64,000 bases of DNA, from positions 62,001 through 126,000 of the forward strand of contig NZ_QXFM01000066.1 in assembly GCF_003584015.1 (NCBI RefSeq). The letters are read 5' to 3'. This document shows, piece after piece, positions 45,748 to 54,697 of this stretch. The notes below the pieces were generated by a model that was not told the DNA's origin, did not search any database, and saw nothing but the letters and a program-made list of their open reading frames with translations. Both the position numbers and the translations under genes were made by a program. Each line of letters starts with the position of its first letter. Within the stretch, counting starts at the first letter, position 1. This DNA is from Aurantiacibacter xanthus (GTDB taxonomy: Bacteria > Pseudomonadota > Alphaproteobacteria > Sphingomonadales > Sphingomonadaceae).

Positions 45748-47694
45748 ATGTCCAGCATGGTTCGACATTGCATCTATTCGCTGATCGCCCCTGTGGCGCT
45801 TTCGTACCCCGGTATCGCGCTGGCGCAGGAAGCTGCTGACTGGGACACCGCCCGCTCAAACCTCGTTGCCTCGCAGCCGGGCCGAATCGCCGCCCAGATC
45901 AACCGCTGGGAAGCGCTCTTTGCCGACCGGCAGGCCAACCTGCCCTTTGCCGAATATTCCTCGTTCCTGCTGGCGAACCCCAATTTCCCTGACGAGCAGA
46001 CCCTGCGCGAACGCGCCGAGAAGCGGCTGCGCGGCGAATTCGTGCCCGAGGCGGCGCTGCTCGAATACTTCGCCGTCTATCCGCCGGTCACCAACTTCGC
46101 CAAGGCACACTATGCGCTGGCGCTGATGGGGAGCGACCCGGCCCGGTCCGAAATTCTGGCGCGCGAGGCATGGCGCGGCGGCGAGATGAGCCCCACCGCC
46201 GAGGCCGCGCTGATGGCGATGAACGGCCATCATTTCACGCAGGACGATCAGGATACCCGCATGGATGCGCTGCTGTGGCAGCGCGAGCGGCAGGCGGCCG
46301 AACGCCAGCTTGACCGCGTGGCTCCGTCGAAACGCCGGGTGTTCGCCGCGCGCCTCGCGATCCTGCAAGGCGGCAACGGCTATACCGACGCCCCCGGCGC
46401 GCTCAGCGATCCGGGCTATCTGTTCAACCGCAGCCGCGAACTGCGCCAGTCGGGGCGGACCGCAGAGGCGATCTCGTTGGTCGCGAACAGCCCCGCGCTT
46501 TCGCGCCTGCCGCTCGATCAGACCGCCTGGATCACCGAACTGCTGGCGCTGGGCCGCGCCGCTTCGGCGAGCGACACCGTGCGGATCGCCACCCGCGCGC
46601 TCGAAGCCTTCGCGCCGGGCACCGATATCTCGCAAGGCGAATATCGCCTGCGCGACGATTTCACCTCGCTGATGTGGGCGGGCGGCACCAATGCGCTGTG
46701 GCGGCTGGGCGACGGCACCTCTGCCGCGCCGCTGTTCTACCAGTACGGCTCCGCCGCGCGCACCCCGCAGACGCGCTCCAAAGGCTTCTTCTGGGCCGGC
46801 GAGGCCATGCGCCGCGCCGGCAACAATGCCGAGGCCAACCGCTATTACGATATGGCGGCAGCCTACCCTGACCGCTTCTACGGCCAGCTCGCGCTGGAGC
46901 GGATGGGGCGTGCGATCCCCTCGCTCGCCGGTGCGCCCGATGTCACGCCCTCGCCCGAGGCGCGCGCGCGGTTCAACGCGCAGCCGCTGACGCAGGCGGT
47001 GTCAGAAGTGGCGCGCGATGCGCCGTGGGCGACCGGTATCCGCTTCTATCGCGCCATCGCCGATCAGGCCGAGACGCTGGAAGACCATGTGCTGGTGGCC
47101 GACCTCGCGCGCGATATCGGTCGCCGCGATCTGGCCGTGATCCTTGGCGAAGCGGCGCAGGCCGACGGCTATTCGGGCTTCACTCGCACCGGCTATCCGC
47201 GCGTACAGACCCCGGCGGGCGTCAACTGGACCATGGTCCACGCCCTCGCCCGGCAGGAAAGCCAGTTTGCCGAAAACGCCATCAGCCATGCCGGCGCACG
47301 CGGCCTGATGCAGTTCATGCCCGCCACCGCACGCGAAGAGGCCGGTTTTGCCGGAGTGCCCTTCTCCGCCGACCGGCTGATTTCCGATCCGCAGTATTCG
47401 ATCCAGCTCGGTTCGAACCATATCGAGCGGCTGATCCGCTACTACAACGGCAGCTATCCGCTGGCGATTGCGGCCTACAATGCCGGGCCGGGCAACGTGA
47501 ACAAGTGGCTGCGCAACAACGGCGATCCGCGCACCGGCGCGGTCGACTGGCTGGAATGGATCGAACGCATCGAGTTTTACGAGACGAAGAACTACGTCCA
47601 GCGCGTGATCGAAAACGCCGTGGTCTACGAGAACCTCTATCCCGATCAGGCGAGTTCCATCCGCCCGCGCGGGGTGAGCGACTTCCTGCGCTGA
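45748..47694 (+). CDS. Soluble lytic murein transglycosylase
   Basis: A 648-residue Slt70-like enzyme that cleaves peptidoglycan with formation of anhydro-muropeptides. A signal peptide (ending near PGIALAQE) is followed by a long alpha-superhelical U domain and the C-terminal SLT domain, with catalytic Glu504 in ALARQESQFAE and the GLMQFMPATA and AYNAGPGNVNKW motifs. The ATG at 45748 has AGGAGAGG upstream. It is followed 6 bases later by greB, so the two are probably co-transcribed. Confidence 0.93.
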   Translation: MSSMVRHCIYSLIAPVALSYPGIALAQEAADWDTARSNLVASQPGRIAAQINRWEALFADRQANLPFAEYSSFLLANPNFPDEQTLRERAEKRLRGEFVPEAALLEYFAVYPPVTNFAKAHYALALMGSDPARSEILAREAWRGGEMSPTAEAALMAMNGHHFTQDDQDTRMDALLWQRERQAAERQLDRVAPSKRRVFAARLAILQGGNGYTDAPGALSDPGYLFNRSRELRQSGRTAEAISLVANSPALSRLPLDQTAWITELLALGRAASASDTVRIATRALEAFAPGTDISQGEYRLRDDFTSLMWAGGTNALWRLGDGTSAAPLFYQYGSAARTPQTRSKGFFWAGEAMRRAGNNAEANRYYDMAAAYPDRFYGQLALERMGRAIPSLAGAPDVTPSPEARARFNAQPLTQAVSEVARDAPWATGIRFYRAIADQAETLEDHVLVADLARDIGRRDLAVILGEAAQADGYSGFTRTGYPRVQTPAGVNWTMVHALARQESQFAENAISHAGARGLMQFMPATAREEAGFAGVPFSADRLISDPQYSIQLGSNHIERLIRYYNGSYPLAIAAYNAGPGNVNKWLRNNGDPRTGAVDWLEWIERIEFYETKNYVQRVIENAVVYENLYPDQASSIRPRGVSDFLR

Positions 47695-47699
47695 CCACC

Positions 47700-48194
47700 A
47701 TGACACCCGACAAGACCAGCCCCATCACGCCTGCGGGCCTGTCCGCGCTCAAGGCGCGCTATGACCACCTGCTCGGCAAGGAGCGGCCCGAGATCGTCGA
47801 GATCGTCAGCTGGGCGGCGGGCAACGGCGACCGCAGCGAGAACGGCGACTATCTCTATGGCCGCAAACGGATGCGCGAGATCGACCGCGAGCTGTCCTAT
47901 CTCGCCAAGGTCATGAAGCACGCCCGCGTGATCGACCCGGCCCAGCAGCCCGACAAGAGCCGGGTGTTCTTCGGTGCCAAGGTCACCATTGCGGATGAAG
48001 ACGACGAGGAGCGCGTGCTCACCATCGTCGGCGACAAGGAGCAGGACGCGGGGCAAGGTCTGGTCGGCTGGTCGACCCCGATTGCGCGCGCACTGCGCGG
48101 CGCGGCGGTGGGCGACCTCAAGACCGTGCGCCTGCCCGGCGGCGAGAAGGAGTGGGAGGTGATGGCCATCTCCTACCCCGAGGGCCGCGACTGA
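47700..48194 (+). CDS. greB: Transcription elongation factor GreB
   Basis: A 164-residue Gre factor that inserts its coiled coil into the RNA polymerase secondary channel and stimulates cleavage of backtracked RNA. The N-terminal coiled coil carries the acidic-tip region DRSENGDYLYGRKRMREIDR, whose YGRKR wording favours GreB over GreA. The C-terminal FKBP-like domain ends in EVMAISYPEGRD. Its stop overlaps the next start by one base. Confidence 0.92.
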   Translation: MTPDKTSPITPAGLSALKARYDHLLGKERPEIVEIVSWAAGNGDRSENGDYLYGRKRMREIDRELSYLAKVMKHARVIDPAQQPDKSRVFFGAKVTIADEDDEERVLTIVGDKEQDAGQGLVGWSTPIARALRGAAVGDLKTVRLPGGEKEWEVMAISYPEGRD

Positions 48195-48376
48195 TGGCCG
48201 ACGTCATCAATTTGCGCTCAGCCCGCAAGGCGAAGCACCGCGCCGACAAGGCCCGCGAGGCCGAGGCCAACCGCGCGAAATTCGGCCAGACCAAGGCCGA
48301 GAAGACGCTCCGCCAGCAAGACCAGAACCGCGCCGAGCGCTTGCTCGACGGCGCGCGGCTGGAGAGGGATGACTGA
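48194..48376 (+). CDS. DUF4169 family protein
   Basis: A 60-residue, highly charged protein (MADVINLRSARKAKHRADKA...) of the DUF4169 family, which is found in alphaproteobacteria. It is almost entirely helical in appearance, with alternating Lys/Arg and Glu/Asp. Function is unknown. The start overlaps the greB stop by one base and its own stop overlaps the next start by one base, so all three are coupled. Confidence 0.85.
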   Translation: MADVINLRSARKAKHRADKAREAEANRAKFGQTKAEKTLRQQDQNRAERLLDGARLERDD

Positions 48377-48579
48377 TGCGCTCGACCTATTCCGAAGCGA
48401 CGGTGCGCCTTTACCACCTCGATCACGAGGCCGAGGGCGGCGCGGCAGAAACGCTGATGTACGGCACACTGGCCGAGGCCATGGCGATGGCCGCGCAGCA
48501 GCCCGAGGAAGTGCAGGCCGGACTGTTCCTCGCCACCGACAACGACGTGGTTGCCTACCTCGATCTTACCGAAGGCTAA
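48376..48579 (+). CDS. Small hypothetical protein
   Basis: A 67-residue acidic protein (MRSTYSEATVRLYHLDHEAE) that I do not recognise. It is rich in Ala, Glu and Met, with a TLAEAMAMAAQQPEEVQ helix and a terminal strand NDVVAYLDLTEG. It is supported by one-base overlap with the DUF4169 gene and GC-rich third positions. Its stop overlaps the stop of the convergent patatin gene. Confidence 0.75.
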   Translation: MRSTYSEATVRLYHLDHEAEGGAAETLMYGTLAEAMAMAAQQPEEVQAGLFLATDNDVVAYLDLTEG

Positions 48580-49760
48580 GGCGTAGGCGCGCCCTTGCGG
48601 GCATTGGCGAGTTCAGTGCCAAGCGCATCCCGCACGCGCGGACCATCGGGGTTGCGCAGATCGTAGGTGATCAGCCCCTGCCGATGGCGATTGCGTCCGG
48701 TCCAGCACGGATGCTCAAGCGAGATCCGCGCATCTTCCGCCCCGGTGCGCCAGTGTTCGTTCACCGTCGCGCGCGAGAATTCGTAGTCCTTCGAGAAGGT
48801 CTCGTAGAGTTCGCGCCGGTTGATCAGATGCATGATCGCCACCGCGCCGGGGTCGGGATGGCGGGTCAGTTCGACGAGATCGGGATCCTTCGCCCATTCG
48901 TCCGGCAGCTTCTTCGCCAGCCGGTTGGCCGTCACCCGCAGCTCCTTGATCTGCTGCAACAGGTCGGTGTTGAGCCGGGTACGGCTGGAAAAGCGGATGT
49001 CTTTTTCACGCTGCATGACGTCCGCAAGATCTTCCGGAACCGCGCCGCGGGTGTGGAACAGATCGACCTGATAGATCGTCATGTCGGTCCCCTCCTCCTC
49101 GTCGATCACATATTGCAGCGGGGTGTTCGAGACGAGGCCGCCGTCCCAGTAGAACTGGCCGTCGACCTCGACCGGCGGGAAACCCGGCGGCAGCGCGCCC
49201 GAGGCCATGATGTGTTCGGGGCCGATCCGGCACTGGCGGTTGTCGAACCAGGTCAGGTTGCCCGTGATCACGTTGACCGCGCCGACGCTGAAGCGCATCG
49301 GCCCGTCGTTCAGCAGGTCGAAGTCGACCAGTTCGGTGAGCGTTTCGCGCAGCGGCGAGGTGTCGTAAATGCTGGTCGCGGTAAACAGCGCGGCCGGCGC
49401 GGTGAACCCCGGCAGACGCGGACGGAAAAAGCCCGGTGCCCCCACGCTGGCGACGAGCGCTGCCGAAACCTCGTTGAACCAGCGCCGCGCCGGGCCGCTG
49501 TCGGCTGGCGCAATGGCGGTGAGTTCGGAGCTGACCAGATCCCAGAACGCCCGCAGCTTGCCGACCGCCTCGTCGGGCCTGTTCCCGGCGATGAGCGCGG
49601 AATTGATCGCACCGATGGAAATGCCCGCCACCCAATCGGGGTGATGGCCTTCGGCGTGCAGGCTTTCGAACACGCCAGCCTGATAGGCACCGAGCGCCCC
49701 GCCTCCCTGCAAAACAAGGACCTGCGGCGGTGCCGAACTGCGCGAACGAGAGCTGCTCAT
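48576..49760 (-). CDS. Patatin-like phospholipase family protein
   Basis: A 394-residue patatin-domain lipid hydrolase. The oxyanion motif GGGALGAYQAGV, the nucleophile elbow GISIGAINSAL (Ser) and the catalytic Asp in FYWDGGLVSNTPL complete the Ser-Asp dyad. A C-terminal extension (DUF3734-like) follows. It probably hydrolyses phospholipids or stored lipid esters in the cytoplasm or at the membrane. The start MSSSRSRSSA at 49760 is preferred over an ATG 30 bases upstream. Confidence 0.9.
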   Translation of the reverse strand: MSSSRSRSSAPPQVLVLQGGGALGAYQAGVFESLHAEGHHPDWVAGISIGAINSALIAGNRPDEAVGKLRAFWDLVSSELTAIAPADSGPARRWFNEVSAALVASVGAPGFFRPRLPGFTAPAALFTATSIYDTSPLRETLTELVDFDLLNDGPMRFSVGAVNVITGNLTWFDNRQCRIGPEHIMASGALPPGFPPVEVDGQFYWDGGLVSNTPLQYVIDEEEGTDMTIYQVDLFHTRGAVPEDLADVMQREKDIRFSSRTRLNTDLLQQIKELRVTANRLAKKLPDEWAKDPDLVELTRHPDPGAVAIMHLINRRELYETFSKDYEFSRATVNEHWRTGAEDARISLEHPCWTGRNRHRQGLITYDLRNPDGPRVRDALGTELANARKGAPTP

Positions 49761-49816
49761 GCCCGCTATATGGGCCGCGCGATGCTGCATCGCAACATCG
49801 CACGGCCGATCAGTGC

Positions 49817-51532
49817 TCAGTCTGCGCTTTTTTCGCTCTCTTCGGTGTCATCCCCGGCAGCGGATGCCTGCTCCGCCTTGTGCGCGGGCACGGCTGGCTC
49901 CGTAGCCTGAACCGCCCCTGCGGCCAGCCCACCGAGCGAGCTGCCATCGAGGCCCAGTTCCTTCATCAGGCCGTCAAGCACCGGGGCCTGTGCCCGATAG
50001 GCCAGCGCCGCGCTCACCGCGTCGGTGGCGAGGTTGCCGCTTCCGCCGCCGGCCCCAGCCGCACTGGCATTGGCCCCGCCCTTGCCCTGCGTCAGCCCGT
50101 CGACCTGCACGATCTTGATGCTGTCGATCGCTTCCATCGGCTTGGCGCTTTCGCGGATCACCTCGGGCAGAACCTTGAGCAGCGCCATCTTGGTCTGCAG
50201 GCTGATCTGATCGGACGAGAGCAGGTTCGCCGCTTCGTTGATCGCGCGCTGGCCCGCCGCCTCGACCTCGAAGCGCACGCGCGCGGCCTCGGCGCGCAGC
50301 CTTTCGGCATCAGCCTCGCCCTGCGCCTCGAACTTGATCGCCTCGGCGCGGTTGCTGGCGGCGTCCTTCTCGGCCTCAGCCTCGACCTTGATCTTGATCG
50401 CATCGCGCTCGGCGATCTTGGCCGCCTCGATCAGCTCGATCATCTTCTGACGCTCGGCCACCTCGCTTTCGCGGCTGGTGACGACCTGCTCTTCGGCAGC
50501 GACCGCCTTGGCGCGCGCGGCATCGGCCTCGGCCTTGGCCTGGCTTTCCTCGCGGCTCTTGTTCTGAACCGCGATCTGCTGCTCCTGCCGGGCGATTTCG
50601 AGCGCGCGCTGCTGGTCGATGCGCGCCTCTTCCACCTGCCGGTCAGCCTCGATCTGCTGCGCGTCGACCTGCTTCTTGGCTTCGATCCGCGCGGCATCGG
50701 CCTCGCGCTGGCGCTCGGCCTGCTCGCGCGCGACTTCGGCCATCTGCGCGGCGCGGCGCACCTCGACCTCGCGCTCCTGCTCAAGCCGGGCAAACTCCTG
50801 ATCGCGGCTGATCTGGAAACTGCGCTGGTCGGCTTCGAGGTTCTTGGTCTCGATCTGCACCCGCGTTTCCTGCTCGATATCGTTGCGCAGCTTCTTGCGC
50901 GCCTCGATCTGCTCGGTGAGCTTGGTGAGACCCTCGGCGTCGAACGCGTTGTTGGCGTTGAAGTGCTCGATGGAGGTCTGGTCGAGCCCGGTCAGCGAGA
51001 CAGATTCCAGCTCCAGCCCGTTCATCGCCAGATCGTTCGACGAGACCTGCTGCACCTTCTGCACGAAGTCGGCACGCTGTTCGTGCAGCTCGTTCATGCT
51101 CATCCCCGCCGCGACCGAGCGTAGCGCATCGACGAACTTGCCCTCGACCAGATCCTTCAGCATCTCGGGATGCATGGTGCGCTGGCCAAGCGTCTGCGCG
51201 GCCATGGCGATGGCGCCAGCATCGGGCCGCACGCGAACGTAGAACTCGGCCTTAACGTCGATCCGCAACCGGTCGAGCGTGATCAGCGCATCCTGATTCT
51301 TGCGTTCGACCGCAAGGCGCACGGTGTTCATGTTGACCGGCATGGTCTCGTGGAACACCGGCAGCACCAGCGCGCCGCCGTTCATCACCACCCGCTCGCC
51401 GCCGACGCCGGTGCGCACGAAGGCCACTTCCTTCGACGCGCGGCGATAGAGCTTGGTCAGCACGATCGCGATGATCAGCAGGGCGACAAAAGCGGCGCCC
51501 GCCCAGATGCCGATGTCGATGAGGCTATTCAT
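49817..51532 (-). CDS. Flotillin family protein (YqiK-like)
   Basis: A 571-residue membrane-anchored SPFH/band-7 protein. An N-terminal helix (about residues 7-27, GAAFVALLIIAIVLTKLY) is followed by the SPFH domain (VFHETMPVNMNTVRLAVERK). A long Glu/Lys/Arg/Ala coiled coil covers about residues 210-420, and the tail is Gly/Ala-rich and acidic. Flotillins assemble into membrane microdomain scaffolds. The upstream gene is its usual partner YqiJ. The start at 51532 (MNSLIDIGIW) is preferred over a TTG three codons earlier. Confidence 0.92.
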   Translation of the reverse strand: MNSLIDIGIWAGAAFVALLIIAIVLTKLYRRASKEVAFVRTGVGGERVVMNGGALVLPVFHETMPVNMNTVRLAVERKNQDALITLDRLRIDVKAEFYVRVRPDAGAIAMAAQTLGQRTMHPEMLKDLVEGKFVDALRSVAAGMSMNELHEQRADFVQKVQQVSSNDLAMNGLELESVSLTGLDQTSIEHFNANNAFDAEGLTKLTEQIEARKKLRNDIEQETRVQIETKNLEADQRSFQISRDQEFARLEQEREVEVRRAAQMAEVAREQAERQREADAARIEAKKQVDAQQIEADRQVEEARIDQQRALEIARQEQQIAVQNKSREESQAKAEADAARAKAVAAEEQVVTSRESEVAERQKMIELIEAAKIAERDAIKIKVEAEAEKDAASNRAEAIKFEAQGEADAERLRAEAARVRFEVEAAGQRAINEAANLLSSDQISLQTKMALLKVLPEVIRESAKPMEAIDSIKIVQVDGLTQGKGGANASAAGAGGGSGNLATDAVSAALAYRAQAPVLDGLMKELGLDGSSLGGLAAGAVQATEPAVPAHKAEQASAAGDDTEESEKSAD

Positions 51533-51551
51533 TGGCAACAACTCCAGTCAG

Positions 51552-52181
51552 TCAGACAAGCGGGGCCAGCAAGCGCTCTTGCAGTGGCACAGCGTAAAAC
51601 AGGTTATCCTCGCGGCGGACGAGCAGAACCTCGTCGCCTTCGCCAAGCTCGCTCGCAGGTTCGTGCGGCACCACCATGACATGATGCGGATGGCCATGGC
51701 GGTCGGCCACGCGGGCACGGGCCGGCGACCCCGCTCGCGCAACGCCCGTGGTGATGACCGCGCGCCGCCCAACGAGGCTGTCGAGGCCGACGGCGGAGGT
51801 CTCGTCATGCGGCAGGATTTTCGCGAGCGGACGGGTCAGCACCCCGGTGACAGGCAGGGCCGCAGCCCCGGCCAGCACCGCGGCGAGCAAGGCATGGAGC
51901 GGGCCGCCGGTCAGGTTCTGCGCGAGCGCCTGGATCGAAACCCCGATCCCGGCGAAAACCAGCAGGAACAGCACCAGCCAGATCGTGAACGGCAAGCGCC
52001 CGATCCCGAGCAGGCTCAGCAATCCGCCCGCCGCATCGGCCTCGCCATCGGCATCGAGGCCGGCATCGCCATCCGCATCGAGGTCGAACCCACCGAAGCT
52101 GACGAGCTGGAACGCCGCCAACAGCAGCATCAGCAGCAGCGCGGCTGCAAAAGGCACATTGTGGGCAGCCAGCAGGCTCAT
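51552..52181 (-). CDS. YqiJ-like inner membrane protein
   Basis: A 209-residue membrane protein with hydrophobic helices at about residues 9-30, 60-82 and 90-115. The central linker has Asp-rich repeats (DLDADGDAGLDADGEAD). The C-terminal OB-fold-like domain (LVGRRAVITTGVARAGSPAR, EVLLVRREDNLFYAV) resembles NfeD/YqiJ proteins. NfeD-type partners are found next to flotillin genes throughout bacteria and help to recruit or stabilise the scaffold. It starts upstream of the flotillin gene with a 19-base gap. Confidence 0.85.
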   Translation of the reverse strand: MSLLAAHNVPFAAALLLMLLLAAFQLVSFGGFDLDADGDAGLDADGEADAAGGLLSLLGIGRLPFTIWLVLFLLVFAGIGVSIQALAQNLTGGPLHALLAAVLAGAAALPVTGVLTRPLAKILPHDETSAVGLDSLVGRRAVITTGVARAGSPARARVADRHGHPHHVMVVPHEPASELGEGDEVLLVRREDNLFYAVPLQERLLAPLV

Positions 52182-52349
52182 CGCATTCCCGGCCGCGCGG
52201 TGTTCCCGGTGGCCCTCCCCTTCAGTTTCAGGAGCCTTAGTCTATTGGCCCGCCCGTGGATTGCCATCAGATTCGAATGCTTCCCTGACAAAAACATTCG
52301 CCCGACTGCACCGCTTGCCCCGCCCGCCGCATCCGCTAGAGCATGCGTC

Positions 52350-52835
52350 ATGCGCCTGTGCCTTGTCCTGCTCCCGCTGCTTGCCATTGCCGCGCCGCTG
52401 TGCGCGCGTGAGAGCCTCGGGATCTATGGCCAGTGGGGTGCCTTTCGCGATGACGAGGGGCCGCGCTGCTATGCCATCGCCAAGCCCGCCCGCGCCAGCG
52501 GCGAGAGCGAATTTGCCGCCTTTGCCGCGATCTCGCATTGGCCCACAAGGCGCGTGCGCGGGCAGGTCCACTTCCGCACCAGCCGCGCAATCGGCGAGGA
52601 TGCGCGCGTAACCCTGCGCGTCGGGCGCGACAGCTTCAGCCTCACCGGCAGCGGCAACAACGCCTGGGCGCAAAGCGCCGGCGACGATGCCGCCATCGGT
52701 GCCGCCATGCGCGGAGCCTCCGCCATGGTGCTGAGTTCGCGCGATACCAATGGCCGCCGGTTCACCAACACCTACGACCTCACCGGCATCTCCAGCGCGG
52801 TGGATGCGGCAAGCCTCGGGTGCACCGGACGATGA
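52350..52835 (+). CDS. Exported protein resembling invasion-associated locus B (IalB) family
   Basis: A 161-residue secreted protein. The signal peptide MRLCLVLLPLLAIAAPLCA is followed by a beta-rich domain with YGQWGAFRDDEGPRCYAIAK and a late MRGASAMVLSSRDTNGRR-F-TNTYDLTG pattern. That wording is like IalB-family proteins, although the similarity is moderate. Two cysteines may form a disulfide. Function is unknown; in pathogens IalB affects envelope properties. Its TGA overlaps the ATG of the next gene. Confidence 0.7.
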   Translation: MRLCLVLLPLLAIAAPLCARESLGIYGQWGAFRDDEGPRCYAIAKPARASGESEFAAFAAISHWPTRRVRGQVHFRTSRAIGEDARVTLRVGRDSFSLTGSGNNAWAQSAGDDAAIGAAMRGASAMVLSSRDTNGRRFTNTYDLTGISSAVDAASLGCTGR

Positions 52836-53569
52836 GCGCAGCTTCCTTCCTTCCCGCTGCCGATGATGCCGCCATCGCGAGCGCGCGCGATCACTACCAC
52901 CGCCATGGCTTTGCCCGGCTTGAACCGGCGCTCGCCCCCGCCGACGCCACGGCGCTGCATCGCTGGCTGACCGGCGAGGCCGAATGGTGGCGCGTGCTCA
53001 ATCAGGGCGAAGACAAGATGTTCGAACTCGGCCCGGAAGCGCAGGCCGCGCTGGCGGCCGACCCGGCGCGCGCCGAAGCGCTCGAGGCTGCAATCCGCAA
53101 GGGCGCGCGCGATGGCTTCCAGTTCGTCTACGATACCGTGCGCACCGCCGATAACCAGAGTGAGCGGATCGCGCGCGGGTGGCCGGTCGACCGGCTGGTC
53201 GAGGCGCTCAATTCGGAGCGCTGGCTGGCGCTGTTCCGCCACATCACCGGCGCGGACGACGCCGTTCTGGTCGACGGGCAGGCCACGCGCTATCTGCCCG
53301 GGCACTTCCTCACCGCGCACAGCGATGCGGTGGAAGGAAAGGGGCGCCGGGCCGCCTATGTGCTCGGGCTGACACCCGGCTGGCGCATCGAATGGGGCGG
53401 ACTGCTGATGTTCCACGGCGAAGATGGCGATGTGGAACGGGCCCTGATGCCGCGCTTCAACTCCATCACGCTGTTTGCGGTGCCGAGCCTGCACTCTGTC
53501 TCCTCGGTCGCCCCGGCGGCAGGCGGGCCGCGGCTGTCGGTCACCGGCTGGCTGCGCACCACCGGCTAG
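52832..53569 (+). CDS. 2-oxoglutarate/Fe(II)-dependent oxygenase family protein
   Basis: A 245-residue protein with a double-stranded beta-helix core. The iron ligands HSD (in GHFLTAHSDAVEGKG) and a distal His (VPSLHSVSSV) and the 2-oxoglutarate-binding Arg (RLSVTGWLR) are all present. It resembles proline 3/4-hydroxylase-like and SM-20-related enzymes. The substrate is unknown. Translation is coupled to the upstream IalB-like gene by a 4-base overlap. Confidence 0.85.
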   Translation: MSAASFLPAADDAAIASARDHYHRHGFARLEPALAPADATALHRWLTGEAEWWRVLNQGEDKMFELGPEAQAALAADPARAEALEAAIRKGARDGFQFVYDTVRTADNQSERIARGWPVDRLVEALNSERWLALFRHITGADDAVLVDGQATRYLPGHFLTAHSDAVEGKGRRAAYVLGLTPGWRIEWGGLLMFHGEDGDVERALMPRFNSITLFAVPSLHSVSSVAPAAGGPRLSVTGWLRTTG

Positions 53570-53578
53570 CCCGGCACG

Positions 53579-53610
53579 AAAAGGGGCCGGAGGATTGCTC
53601 CCCCGACCCC
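53579..53610 (-). terminator. Terminator of the first outer-membrane barrel gene
   Basis: On the minus strand a GC hairpin (GGGGTCGGGGGA pairing with TCCTCCGGCCCC) is followed by TTTT. It lies about 40 bases behind the gene end. The related terminator at 54641-54672 has a nearly identical second arm. Confidence 0.75.
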
Positions 53611-53648
53611 GGTTCGAGCCTTCGCTCAGGCCGGTCTGGCGCTGGCGC

Positions 53649-54311
53649 TTAGAAGCGATAGCCCAGGCCCAGCATCACCTGGTGACGGTCGAGGTCGACG
53701 TCGAAACGGTCGCTCGCCGCACCGCTCGGAGCCGTGAACTGGCCTTTGCCATAGTTCGAGTAGCGATACTCGACCTTGCCGAAGAAGTTCTGGCCGAACT
53801 GCTGTTCGACACCGGCACCCAGGCGCCAGCCGTCGAGATCGACATTGGTGCCGACATCGGTGGTGTTGTCGGTGGCCAGCACATTCATGCGAGCATTGGT
53901 GTAACCGCCCTTGGCATAGAGCAGCGTGCTCGGGGTGACGGGCACACCGGCGCGCACGCCGACGTAGAGGTCACGGCCGGCATCGATGTTCGACACGCCG
54001 AAGTTGGTCAGATTGGTGGTGTTGTAGTTGGTCTTGGCCTCGGATTCGATCCATTCGCCTTCCAGACCCAGCACCGCGCCGCCAACGGCGAAGTCGTAGC
54101 CGACGCCGACACCATAGGCGACGTCGTCGATCGACTGATCGATGTCGTCGGCATTGTCGATGTCGGTGGTGGAACCCGGACGGACGCTGTCGTAGCCGAT
54201 GATGCCCTCGATACGCGGGCCGGTGAAAGCCGAACCGTCCTGCGCCATGGCGGGCGTTGCGAGCGCAATGCTCGAAAGACCAGCGATAAGAAGTGCGCGT
54301 TGGGTATTCAT
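53649..54311 (-). CDS. Outer membrane beta-barrel (porin-like) protein, copy 1
   Basis: A 220-residue outer membrane protein. The signal peptide MNTQRALLIAGLSSIALATP ends at AMAQ. The body shows alternating hydrophobic strands and glycines (PRIEGIIGYDSV, VGVGYDFAVGGAVLGLEGEW), and the C-terminus VMLGLGYRF ends in the Phe that BamA recognises. This is the small OmpA/OprF-like 8-strand barrel type common in sphingomonads. It is a tandem paralogue of the next gene with the same leader pattern. The start at 54311 is preferred to 54338 because it begins the signal peptide. Confidence 0.88.
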   Translation of the reverse strand: MNTQRALLIAGLSSIALATPAMAQDGSAFTGPRIEGIIGYDSVRPGSTTDIDNADDIDQSIDDVAYGVGVGYDFAVGGAVLGLEGEWIESEAKTNYNTTNLTNFGVSNIDAGRDLYVGVRAGVPVTPSTLLYAKGGYTNARMNVLATDNTTDVGTNVDLDGWRLGAGVEQQFGQNFFGKVEYRYSNYGKGQFTAPSGAASDRFDVDLDRHQVMLGLGYRF

Positions 54312-54640
54312 AATCTTACTCCATTCCGTAATCATCACACATGAAGCATGTGCATGGATTGCTGAAATGGGTATCGAGGCTGCTCCGTTCCATTAACCTC
54401 ACACAACGAAAATTTCGTTGCAGAAAAGCCACACTTGCGTGAGCCAGACCGAGATTTGCATGCGACGAACGGCAGGAACCCAAGCGCGATATCGCGCCTT
54501 ACGCGCGCGGATCACTCATCCGGGCGCTGATTGGGAGCGATCTGGCGCGGTTTCCCCGGCGATCCACCGCTCGTCGCTGAACGGGCACGGCTCGCTGGCT
54601 GCGATGGTGCAGATGTCAGGAACCTCGCGCGCCGCGCACG
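54312..54640. other. 329-bp gap before copy 1
   Basis: Bases 54312-54340 hold the leader of copy 1, which on the minus strand reads GATTACGGAATGGAGTAAG before the ATG, nearly the same as the leader of copy 2. The rest shows no convincing gene. Confidence 0.4.
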
Positions 54641-54672
54641 AAAAAGGGGCCGGAGGATTGTCCCCGGCCCCT
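54641..54672 (-). terminator. Terminator of the second outer-membrane barrel gene
   Basis: On the minus strand GAGGGGCCGGGGA pairs with TCCTCCGGCCCC, followed by TTTTT. It starts about 25 bases after the gene end. Confidence 0.8.
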
Positions 54673-54697
54673 CGTCAGGCGATCTTATCGCAAGCAA